In this document: positions 1 through 5,672 of the stretch, in pieces
Numbering within the stretch: the first letter of the stretch is position 1
Layout: the number at the start of each line of letters is the position of its first letter
NCBI GenBank assembly: GCA_003553305.1
Contig: PWEB01000178.1
Coordinates: forward strand, 1-7,225
Reading direction: 5' to 3'
Origin: Syntrophomonadaceae bacterium
Lineage (GTDB): Bacteria > Bacillota > Dethiobacteria > DTU022
DNA length: 7,225 nucleotides
Program-made: the position numbers and the translations under genes
The notes under the pieces: model-generated
What the model was told of the DNA's origin: nothing
What the model saw: only the letters and a program-made list of their open reading frames with translations
The model's database searches: none

Positions 1-2
1 AA

Positions 3-164
3 AAAATCTTGGAAAGCCTGGAGGGTGTCATGGTCATGACCACCGACAATCCCAACCGCCGCGCTTTCGGCAACCGCTTCAAAGTGCCCAGGGTGATTGA
101 ATTAGCAGGGTTCTCGCCTGATATCTATCTCGATGTCAAAGAACGGAATGAATATTTTACATAA
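3..164 (+). CDS. 3' end of an unrecognised protein (truncated by window edge)
   Basis: An open frame enters from the left edge and ends at TAA 162-164, giving 53 residues. The composition is protein-like: it contains GVMVMTTDNPNRR, then RFKVPRVIELAGFSPDIYL, and ends NEYFT. Codon use is GC-rich (CGC, CTC, GTC), unlike the AT-rich DNA that follows. I do not recognise the family. The start and most of the protein lie outside the window. It points towards higA (convergent). It may be the C-terminus of a real gene or another remnant like its neighbours; what I see supports coding but not a function. Confidence 0.5.
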   Translation, partial: KILESLEGVMVMTTDNPNRRAFGNRFKVPRVIELAGFSPDIYLDVKERNEYFT

Positions 165-206
165 TTTAACTACTGAATTTTTGTGTTTTAGGGTGTTGAA
201 AACCCG

Positions 207-326
207 ATGGAGTCATCCTACTTCAACATGACCCAGGCAGAAAGGTTTATCAAGCTGATCCTGCTTGGCTATTTCAGAGATAAGGAAAACATGGAACTTA
301 TTTACATATTACTTATAACAGCTTAG
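207..326 (+). pseudogene. short coding-like fragment, unrecognised
   Basis: An ATG at 207 opens 39 codons closed by TAG 324-326. The start of the peptide is MESSYFNMTQAERFIKL, followed by a hydrophobic stretch ending ILLITA. The frame is open three to four codons upstream of the ATG (reading GVENP) until a TAG at 189-191, and there is no convincing ribosome binding site. The amino-acid composition is protein-like over the first 30 codons and then dissolves into AT-rich sequence. It may be a piece of the same lost gene as the fragment at 3-164, in a shifted frame, or an unrelated remnant. No function assigned. Confidence 0.3.
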
Positions 327-463
327 AGATCTTAGGAGCGGGGTTTGACTCATCATATTCCACTTAAGACAATTTCCCATCCCCCAAATTCTCAACCTTA
401 TTCATAGTTGGCGTTAAGCCAAGCAATAAGTGATATCGTAAATCACACTTTCTTTTAATTCCC

Positions 464-1543
464 TCAAGCAGATTTAATTGCGCTGATATCAAAGGGCGGT
501 ATTAATTCTCTACATTGTTTGTAATCGATATCCCCGTCGTGTAATAATCTGCCAATCAAGATGCAGGGGGCAACACCAATTTTACCTGCATAATCAACAA
601 TGTCTTTTTTACTCTCATAGTTGTATTCTGTTAAGAACTTCTCATAATATTTATCAGGTATCAGGATACTACTAGCAATTCTATCTATTTCTTCTTCCTG
701 ACCTTCAAAACAGATATGCGCTTCTTTCTTTCTTGTATTCAGTAAATGAGCAATCTCGTGAAAAAAAGAAAACCAGAATATATCTGACCTTTTACCTCGA
801 TCGCTAACAGCGATGACCGGTTTATCGCTACGCCAAATATTCGCTCCGCAGACATAGGTTTTCGAAAGGTACTCAACTAACACAACAGCTACCCCACACT
901 CAGCACACAGAACCTGCATTTTCTTATATAGATCAGCAGAAGGTTCCAACGTTAATGACCTGAGGGATGGAATTGCTGCTCTGAGCTTTCTTTTACTGTA
1001 CTTTTTCGTTTCAATATTGCGCCCTTCCAATTCAACTTTTCTTAACCAGGCTAACAGTGCGTAATCTGAGATTGCATTGATCTGTTTATGCTTTCTATAG
1101 GAAACTTGATAAGTATTCTGAATCAGCTTCAAATGGCCTACACCAAAGAAATTCTTTAAAGCCTCAACCATTTTTAGTTTATCATCGGTCTGCTCAACCC
1201 AGCCAAATTGGCTCATCTCTTTATAGGGTATCATCTTGAGTACAGATAGAGCACCATCCAAATCATCCTCTTTATCCAACCTGATCTTATTAAGTTGATA
1301 ATTTGACTCCAGTTCCATCCAGAACTCAGCGCTGGGACCAACCACAGATTCCAGCTTTAGGGCTGTATCATGAGTAATCGGAGCAAGTCCATTTAGAATA
1401 TTTGACAAGTGTTTTGTTGTAATACCAAGCCTCGCCGCCAGCTCTTCCTGGTTCATGCCCAAATAAATCATATTTTCTCTGATGGTTTCTCCTGGTGGTA
1501 TAGCAACAGCAGGTGCAAAACTATTTTCGCTTTTGTTTACCAT
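464..1543 (-). CDS. higA: HigA-family antitoxin fused to ImmA/IrrE metallopeptidase domain
   Basis: This is a 359-residue cytoplasmic protein. Residues 12-80 match the HigA antitoxin pattern: IPPGETIREN, a helix-turn-helix around 31-52 (NQEELAARLGI...LSNILNG), then FWMELESNYQ. Residues 205-310 form an ImmA/IrrE-like zinc peptidase domain with HEIAH at 262-266 and a Glu-rich helix (EEEIDRIASS, 283-292) that should supply the third zinc ligand. HigA proteins bind and neutralise HigB and repress the shared promoter. The long variant adds the peptidase-like domain, whose role here is unknown (inference: self-cleavage or toxin sensing). It overlaps the end of higB by 23 bases, so the two are co-translated. 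The ATG start is fixed by a near-perfect Shine-Dalgarno at 1553-1562. No lesion is visible. Confidence 0.9.
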   Translation of the reverse strand: MVNKSENSFAPAVAIPPGETIRENMIYLGMNQEELAARLGITTKHLSNILNGLAPITHDTALKLESVVGPSAEFWMELESNYQLNKIRLDKEDDLDGALSVLKMIPYKEMSQFGWVEQTDDKLKMVEALKNFFGVGHLKLIQNTYQVSYRKHKQINAISDYALLAWLRKVELEGRNIETKKYSKRKLRAAIPSLRSLTLEPSADLYKKMQVLCAECGVAVVLVEYLSKTYVCGANIWRSDKPVIAVSDRGKRSDIFWFSFFHEIAHLLNTRKKEAHICFEGQEEEIDRIASSILIPDKYYEKFLTEYNYESKKDIVDYAGKIGVAPCILIGRLLHDGDIDYKQCRELIPPFDISAIKSA

Positions 1544-1862
1544 GATAGTCGGTCACCTCCTCTATCCTTACAATTCTTACACTAGATAAACTATCAACAT
1601 CAGCATTTCCTTCCAGGACAGGTGTTATTACAAGCCTGAAAGGGTGAACTAAATCTATTACATACTCATTTTTTCTTGATCCCTCAAGCTTGTGGAGCCT
1701 TGCTGCCGGAATTTTAGCAATATCATCTAGGGTATTAGCAGCAGATAATTCTGATACACGTTGTGTTAGTTTATTTCCTATTTTGGAACCATATTTTTTC
1801 TGTACTTCAGTAGGTTCTTCGCATTGTTTTTTTAGCTTTTTTGTCTTAAATCTTAGCTCCAT
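1521..1862 (-). CDS. higB: HigB-like toxin, RelE/ParE superfamily mRNA interferase
   Basis: From the ATG at 1862 the protein has 113 residues, the usual size. The signature is LHKLEGSRKNEYVIDL (56-71) followed by PFRLVITP (74-81) and a C-terminal EEVTDYHG (101-108), as in HigB-like toxins that cut ribosome-bound mRNA. It is basic (many Lys in the first 30 residues), as expected for an RNA-binding toxin. A TTG nine codons upstream (1889) is also open, but it has no ribosome binding site and overlaps the promoter; the ATG has GAGGT 11 bases ahead, so I prefer it. Its end overlaps higA. The toxin-first order is typical of HigBA. No inactivating lesion is seen. The alternative is another RelE/ParE subfamily; the toxin role is inferred from family and partner. 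Confidence 0.85.
   Translation of the reverse strand: MELRFKTKKLKKQCEEPTEVQKKYGSKIGNKLTQRVSELSAANTLDDIAKIPAARLHKLEGSRKNEYVIDLVHPFRLVITPVLEGNADVDSLSSVRIVRIEEVTDYHGKQKRK
1553..1562 (-). promoter_or_regulatory. very strong ribosome binding site of higA, inside higB
   Basis: Read on the - strand this is GAGGAGGTGA, matching the 16S anti-Shine-Dalgarno over at least eight bases, 9 bases before the higA ATG. It lies inside the last codons of higB. It is much stronger than the GAGGT that serves higB, so antitoxin should be translated in excess of toxin. Confidence 0.85.
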
Positions 1863-1889
1863 TGTAAAACAAACCTCGATATATGTCAA
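1861..1889 (-). promoter_or_regulatory. near-consensus sigma-A promoter overlapping the higB start codon
   Basis: On the - strand: TTGACA (1884-1889), a 17-base spacer, then TACAAT (1861-1866). Only one base departs from consensus. The last two bases of the -10 box are the first two of the higB ATG, so transcription would begin near 1853-1855, inside higB, and the transcript could encode only higA. This may be an antitoxin-only promoter. The match is seen directly; activity is inferred. Confidence 0.55.
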
Positions 1890-1895
1890 ATATTT

Positions 1896-1912
1896 TTAAC
1901 CTATTGGGTTAA
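1896..1912. promoter_or_regulatory. inverted repeat, probable HigA operator
   Basis: A perfect 6-base inverted repeat, TTAACC-N5-GGTTAA, lies 6 bases upstream of the -35 box of the higB/higA promoter. HigA antitoxins bind short palindromes at their own promoter, so this is the natural operator candidate. In AT-rich DNA a 6-base repeat can also arise by chance. Confidence 0.5.
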
Positions 1913-1937
1913 TTATTGTTGCATTAATTTAATCTAG

Positions 1938-1965
1938 ATAATACAAAGATGCGGCCTCTATGCAA
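1938..1965 (-). promoter_or_regulatory. weaker candidate promoter upstream of higB
   Basis: TTGCAT (1960-1965), 16 bases, TATTAT (1938-1943) on the - strand. The -10 is good and the -35 is poor. Initiation near 1931 would give a leader of about 70 bases that includes the inverted repeat at 1896-1912 and would allow translation of higB, unlike the stronger promoter downstream. Confidence 0.25.
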
Positions 1966-1969
1966 TGCT

Positions 1970-2866
1970 CTATTCATCGATAAAATAATCAGTATCAATC
2001 TTTTTAATTGTATAGCTTGAAACTTCAGACACACCCACATCGTGATCAATCATCAATTGTGCAAGATGTTTACCGCAAATCAGGATAACATTTGTCCCGA
2101 CATCTGCTGCATATGCTCGTGCGTTCTTTGAAAAAGAAGAAGTAGTAATAAATACTCCCTTATCTGCCTTTTTACCATGCAATGCACCAACAAATTTCTG
2201 GATTTCTGCCGGCGCTACATTGTTTTCCCACCTTTTCGCCTAAATATATATTGCATCTAAACCTAACCGGTCTTCTTTTATGATGCCGTCTATACCTTCA
2301 TCTCCGCTTTTACCAATGGCTTCGCCGGCATCCTTCCTGGAGCCGCCATACCCCATCTTTACAAGCAGCTCAACAACAAGTCTTTCAAAAAAATGAGGCG
2401 TGCTACTTTTTACCTCTGCTAAAAGTTCTGAAGCCAGGTTATTTCTTATATTCTGGTAGCCTTCTTCAATAAGCTCTTCCGGTGTTTGTTCTGTCGACAC
2501 CTGTGGCGGTTTATCTACACTGCCTGTAGTTTGAAATTCTATGAACTCAGGATAGCGTTTTAAAAACTTTGCATTGACATCTTTAGGGTTCTCTTTAAGA
2601 AGCTCAAGGCCACGTTCAGTTATTTTTATATAACCTCTTCTTGTTTTATCTAGCAAGCCGACCTTAACCAAATAAGTTCTAGCCCAGCCGACGCAGTTAT
2701 AAAACAACGACTGCCTGCCGCTGGGTATAAGCACTTTACGCTCTTCATCAGTTAGTCCAAATTGATCAGCCAGTGTATCCGTAACTTCACTTATCTTATG
2801 TTCTTGTTGATCTACGGCTAACTTGAGCAAAGGTAACATAATTGATTGGTAGTCCGGTATTGACAA
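1970..2866 (-). pseudogene. mrr: Mrr-type type IV restriction endonuclease, interrupted by TAG
   Basis: Mrr cuts modified DNA. The frame spans 298 codons, the normal Mrr length, and stays in one frame throughout. The N-terminal winged-helix domain starts SIPDYQSIMLPLLKLA, with PSGRQSLFYNCVGWA. The catalytic PD-(D/E)xK domain has FFERLVVELL, GYGGSRKDAG and EGIDGII (catalytic Asp near residue 193), then DAIYI, a TAG at 2240-2242 (codon 209), then AKRWENN, KGVFITTSSFSKNAR and LAQLMIDHDVGVS. The family reads QAKRW here, so the TAG replaces the catalytic Gln (CAG to TAG, one transition). The product would stop before the active-site Lys. Start: TTG 2866 is preceded by GGAGGTG at 7 bases and fits family N-termini; an ATG 9 codons upstream (2893) lies ahead of that site. 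It follows the type I remnants on the same strand. Identity is certain; loss of function very likely. Confidence 0.93.
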
Positions 2867-2873
2867 TAGAAAA

Positions 2874-2880
2874 CACCTCC
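2874..2880 (-). promoter_or_regulatory. ribosome binding site that sets the TTG start of mrr
   Basis: GGAGGTG on the - strand ends 7 bases before TTG 2866. It lies inside the alternative reading that would begin at ATG 2893, which argues against that upstream start. Confidence 0.75.
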
Positions 2881-2966
2881 ACATACTTGACATGCGAACC
2901 CACTTTGTAAAATCCCTTTAATTTCATAACAGGCCATAAAAAAGAACTCTTATAATCCAACCTGGT

Positions 2967-3281
2967 TTATCTATACTTCGAAAAAAAACTTTTAGCCAGT
3001 GATTCAAATACCCGCCCGTGGTGGAGCATTTTTAAATGCAATAACTCGGGGACTATTATTTCAGCGCGGCAAAAAGCCGTTTTGAAAAGCAGCTCGGAAT
3101 TAAAAGTCAAACGGCCTGAAGTTGAACAACTCCCCCATTTATTTTTCATCCCGCGTAGGTGGATCTCTTTATACTTCACCCCGATTCGCTCAGCCCAGGT
3201 AGCCACTTCAGCTTTAAATACAACAGCGGGGATTTCTTCTTCCAAGGTTATTTTACTTGCCTCATTTCCAAGTGATTTCAA
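2967..3281 (-). CDS. YgjP-like M48 metallopeptidase with broken zinc motif
   Basis: A 104-residue protein with the conserved core of YgjP/DUF45-type peptidases: IHLRGMKNKWGSC, then GRLTFNSELL, then EIIVPELLHLK and HHGRVFESL. The family's zinc motif is HELLH; here the codon is CCC, giving PELLH, so the first zinc-binding His is lost (CAC to CCC is a single change). The second His (in LLHLK) and the later HHG are present. Small peptidases of this kind are often found directly after hsdR in type I restriction operons, which fits. The TTG start (3281) overlaps the hsdR stop as TTGA and has GGAGG 8 bases ahead, so it was translationally coupled to hsdR. The reading frame is intact, but the enzyme is probably inactive. 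The C-terminus is short (ends SFFSKYR), so a small 3' loss is possible. Confidence 0.75.
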   Translation of the reverse strand: MKSLGNEASKITLEEEIPAVVFKAEVATWAERIGVKYKEIHLRGMKNKWGSCSTSGRLTFNSELLFKTAFCRAEIIVPELLHLKMLHHGRVFESLAKSFFSKYR

Positions 3282-3583
3282 CTGACTTCCCTCCCCATAT
3301 ACTGCATGATTCTTTTAGCAAAAGGAGTCTTGTCTTTAACGCCCTTGGATATCAATATTTTATACAGCTCTTTTCTTACTTCCCTGGCCTGGGCTTCGCT
3401 GTTTTTCCAGTGAGGGTAATCAGTGAAAACCTTTTCCATTTGCTTGGCGGTATCTTCAGGCTCTTTTACCCCTTCTCCTCTAAGCAACCAGTACATGGCA
3501 AAAGCCTCTTTATCCAAATCCTTTTCCGCCCGCTCACCGATGGCAATCAGGTAAGATAAATTGATACACAGCGTTGCACGGTC
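3278..3583 (-). pseudogene. hsdR: HsdR C-terminal remnant (type I restriction subunit)
   Basis: The frame reads INLSYLIAIGERAEK, then DLDKEAFAMYWLLRGEGV, then PHWKNSEAQAREVRKELYKI and ends GREVS. These match the C-terminal region of type I HsdR subunits, which contacts the methylase core. A full HsdR has roughly 800-1100 residues; only about 100 remain. The whole nuclease and helicase part is gone, and the fragment begins at a junction with hsdM near 3584. Between GERAEK and DLDKEAF the family normally has some 40 further residues (including a TTxEAL-like helix), so an internal in-frame deletion is also likely. That estimate is from memory of the family, not an alignment. It is followed by the metallopeptidase gene with a TTGA overlap. 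Confidence 0.8.
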
Positions 3584-3584
3584 C

Positions 3585-4069
3585 ATTGCCGCTGCCCCGG
3601 CTTACCGAACCGGTATCTAAAACCAGGGCCAGCTTTCCCGTATCATTTAAAGAAGAATACATGTGCTGGATCCAGCCCCAGTCGGAGCTGCTGCCGGGCG
3701 GCACACCATACTTAAAACGCTCAATGGGATCGTTTTCGAACACGGAAGGGGAATACTTCTGGTTCCACATGGGATTGGCAGTAACTTTGTCAAACCGGCT
3801 GAGCTTGCCGTTATCGGTAAAGCCAGGTTTGATCATGGTATCGCCCAGGGTGATTTCTGCTTCCATTTCGTGCAGGAAGACGTTCATCTTGGCCATGGCA
3901 TAAGTCCCGTAATTGATCTCCTGCCCGTAGATGTGCAGGGGCAAAATATAAGGGGTAAGATGTAATCTTTAAACTTAGGAGCATCAATTTCTCCCCTGAT
4001 GGTGCATGCCGCCTGCCAAAGTCAGTTTTCAAGATTACTTAATTTATTGTTGTTATTTACCGGGACCAT
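3585..4069 (-). pseudogene. hsdM: HsdM remnant (type I DNA adenine methyltransferase), multiply broken
   Basis: HsdM methylates adenine as part of the type I complex. From ATG 4069 the frame reads MVPVNNNNKLSNLEN, then TGA (4022-4024), then LWQAACTIRGEIDAPKFKDY and ILPLIF. The family has WLWQAA here, so the TGA is a TGG Trp codon changed by one base. After LPLIF (about 3944) the frame jumps by one to HIYGQEINYGTYAMAKMN (about 3940), skipping well over 100 residues that normally carry the SAM-binding DPxxGxGG motif. The rest of the domain follows: ITLGDT, the catalytic-type motif ANPMWNQ, FENDPIERFKYGVPPG and LVLDTGSVSRGSGN, then breaks into hsdR near 3585. Neither hsdS nor the HsdM C-terminus remains. 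The start is supported by GAGGGGGT at 4079-4086. Identity is certain; the product is non-functional. Confidence 0.9.
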
Positions 4070-4078
4070 TGTTGAATT

Positions 4079-4086
4079 ACCCCCTC
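4079..4086 (-). promoter_or_regulatory. ribosome binding site of the hsdM remnant
   Basis: GAGGGGGT on the - strand, 9 bases before ATG 4069. It supports 4069 as the original hsdM start and so shows that the TGA at codon 16 is internal to the old gene. Confidence 0.6.
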
Positions 4087-4127
4087 AATTATTTATTACA
4101 ATTGTTCTTAATTATTGCTGGTATTAT

Positions 4128-4155
4128 TTTATAGCTTAAATAGTCAAATGTTCAA
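4128..4155 (-). promoter_or_regulatory. candidate promoter of the old hsd operon
   Basis: TTGAAC (4150-4155), 16 bases, TATAAA (4128-4133) on the - strand. Initiation near 4120 would give a leader of about 50 bases before the hsdM start. The region is AT-rich, so a chance match is possible. Confidence 0.4.
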
Positions 4156-4310
4156 CTTAGTAATGGGCTAAAAAGGCAAGTTTTATATTCACTTGAATTT
4201 CATGAAATTATACCCCGTTAAAATTGATAAAGAACAATTTTTTACAAGAATCTCCGGTGTTTGAGAGTTGATTCGTCACATATATTATAATTCTCTGTAT
4301 TAAATCAGTA

Positions 4311-4349
4311 TTAAGCCCACCAACCCGGAATAAGAGTCGGTGGGCTTAA
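4311..4349 (-). terminator. hairpin terminator after the lipoprotein gene
   Basis: A perfect 11-base stem, TTAAGCCCACC with GGTGGGCTTAA, closes a 17-base loop, starting 9 bases after the lipoprotein stop. Neither side has a long T run, so it may be a weak terminator or an mRNA 3'-end stabiliser. The stem is near symmetric and could act on either strand, though no gene approaches from the left. Confidence 0.7.
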
Positions 4350-4357
4350 ACTAGGGA

Positions 4358-5005
4358 CTATTCATCCCGCAAGTCAAACCATATCTCAGATTCCCGTCCC
4401 CGGTCATAAGCGGCAACGGGAGTATCATTTTCATCAATCAGAAAATAGGTGTAACCGGTGTGTTCTGCTCCTTCATAAAGATCATTTCTGAGGGAAGGTT
4501 CCAAACCTGAAATCGAGATAAAATCATCATAGGTAACTCCTTCTGCACTAACAGCATCAAACTGGGCATGGTTGATATCGTATGGTTCATCTTCTTCCGT
4601 CTCAATGATTTTAATCCTGAACTTGGCCAGAATATATTCCTTTCCTTCCCCAGGTTCTTCATTAAACTGATTAGCTTCCCTAACCATATTCCAAGCCTCT
4701 TCACCAGCAACCAGTTCGAGCAATTCCAGCTCAAAAGTGGCCTTGCCCACAAAAATGCAGTCTTTATAAACCGTAAAAGGTTCATTTAAACCTGCTGGAT
4801 TGGTCCGAGAATTTTCATCAGTCTCAGTCTCTTCATCAATTTCTTCTTCCGGTTCATCTTCCACTCCCACCGCTTCCTCCTCTACCGGCTCTTCCTCAGC
4901 AGGTTCCTCTTCAACCGCTTCAGTTTCATCCGCATCACCGCAGCCCAGCACAAACACACTTAATACCAATAACAACGTCACAGATTAAAAAATGATGTTT
5001 TTCAT
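4358..5005 (-). pseudogene. DUF4352-like lipoprotein with ochre codon in its signal peptide
   Basis: The original start is ATG 5005, which overlaps the upstream gene's stop as ATGA. It reads MKNIIF, TAA (4985-4987), SVTLLLVLSVFVLGC: a lipoprotein signal peptide with lipobox VLGC, interrupted at codon 7 (TTA to TAA would be one change). After the Cys comes an acidic, low-complexity linker of about 45 residues rich in Glu. A globular domain of about 145 residues follows (LLELVAGEEAWNMVREAN, GKEYILAKFRIKI, YTYFLIDE), resembling DUF4352-type extracellular domains. The only downstream start, GTG 4981, has no ribosome binding site and would lack the Lys-containing n-region, so export would be poor. 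The remainder is intact, suggesting a recent lesion or a sequence error. A surface-exposed anchored role is inferred from the family. Confidence 0.8.
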
Positions 5006-5361
5006 TTTACCGATCCCCCATTCAAATTAGTTTCCCTGCGCACTCCGATCAAGGCCATGATCCCGCCAACCAGGGCCAGGACCATAAAAATAGCGACCAG
5101 GGTTCCGCCTGCAATTGTTGTGATCAGGGCCAATACAATCACTGCTACTGCCGGAATTATGGACTTAGCAAACATGCTGGCCACAGCAAAAGCAATGATT
5201 CCAAAGGTTAAAAACACCCCGGCCCAGCCAAGGCCGATTACGGTCTGTGCACCTTCTCCGCCGAAGGCGCCACCCAGGCCGCCGACACCTAAAGTCACAA
5301 ACGCCATCACCACCCCGAAAAGACCACCAATTAAAGCAACAATTCCACCTGCAGTTTTCAT
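5002..5361 (-). CDS. four-helix membrane protein, DUF4064-like
   Basis: 119 residues, almost wholly hydrophobic, with Gly/Ala-rich segments and four likely membrane helices at about 5-27, 40-62, 67-86 and 88-107. The C-terminal tail is short and polar (RRETNLNGGSVK). The pattern GGIVALIGGLFGVVMAFVTL resembles DUF4064 proteins, which often precede a DUF4352-type lipoprotein in Firmicutes; the function of the pair is unknown. The ATG at 5361 has AGGAGG with an 8-base spacer. Its stop overlaps the next gene's ATG by four bases (ATGA), so the two form one operon. No lesion is seen. The family call is moderate because composition dominates the resemblance. Confidence 0.75.
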   Translation of the reverse strand: MKTAGGIVALIGGLFGVVMAFVTLGVGGLGGAFGGEGAQTVIGLGWAGVFLTFGIIAFAVASMFAKSIIPAVAVIVLALITTIAGGTLVAIFMVLALVGGIMALIGVRRETNLNGGSVK

Positions 5362-5672
5362 ACATACATCCTCCTATCTAAATTTATAAAAACTTTAAAC
5401 CGGCCCTTTACTGGTAAGGTTTGCTACCTGCATCCGGAGAGAGTATTTTATAGGTTAACAAAGTGGAGGGACACATGTGTGTCCGTGGAAGAAATAAATT
5501 TTAAATGATTGTAAATTTTACCCGCTCCAGATGTCAGTCAACTGTATGAGCAGGGCGGGGTTCTTCCTTGCTGGCTAGAGAAGCGTTGTCACCAAAATGC
5601 TGGCCGTCATGGTAGGTTGCGGCAGAGAAGGGCAACAATAATAGAGCTTTCATGTTCTGACAAATGGGCTAA
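5362..5672. other. region without a supported gene
   Basis: It holds the ribosome binding site of the DUF4064-like gene at its left end. On the - strand, 5534-5653 is open for 39 codons from an ATG (starts MKALLLLPFSAATYHDG, ends EEPRPAHTVD), with no clear ribosome binding site. I cannot assign it. On the + strand a frame around 5529-5680 is also open but resembles nothing I know and is not the missing part of rloA. The region may contain inserted foreign sequence that replaced the 5' part of rloA. Confidence 0.4.
5469..5484. repeat. short inverted repeat
   Basis: GGACACA and TGTGTCC are separated by two bases. Such short stems around GGACA/TGTCC occur at ends of mobile or REP-like elements, but no second copy with flanking similarity is visible here, so its role is unknown. 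Confidence 0.4.

Larger units (their letters stand above)
4070..4310. other. AT-rich intergenic region between hsdM and the lipoprotein terminator
   Basis: No gene is visible on either strand; stop codons are dense in all frames. It holds the hsdM ribosome binding site and candidate promoter, and a perfect 10-base inverted repeat (AATTGTTCTT at 4100-4109, AAGAACAATT at 4230-4239) about 120 bases apart. The repeat is unexplained and could be chance in such AT-rich DNA. Confidence 0.5.

Noticed and set aside
408..422. TTGGC-N5-GCCAA inverted repeat as a terminator after higA
   Set aside because: The stem is only five pairs with no T run on the higA side, too weak to call.
1970..2182. Separate small gene starting at TTG 2182
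   Set aside because: It is the C-terminal part of mrr in the same frame, with no ribosome binding site; splitting it off would hide the TAG lesion.
2240..2242. Pyrrolysine or other recoding of the TAG in mrr
   Set aside because: The replaced residue is a catalytic Gln, and neighbouring genes are broken by TGA and TAA as well, so ordinary nonsense mutation or error is simpler.
3082..3965. Several + strand open frames of 67-109 codons over the hsd remnants
   Set aside because: They are antisense to frames with clear HsdM, HsdR and peptidase motifs, have no ribosome binding sites and no recognisable motifs.
4800..4988. + strand Ser-rich open frame
   Set aside because: It is the mirror image of the Glu-rich linker of the lipoprotein; the Ser runs come from complementing GAA/GAG codons.
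5057..5389. + strand 110-codon frame rich in Pro, Ala and Thr
   Set aside because: It is antisense to the four-helix membrane protein, which has a strong ribosome binding site and an ATGA overlap; composition explains the open frame.
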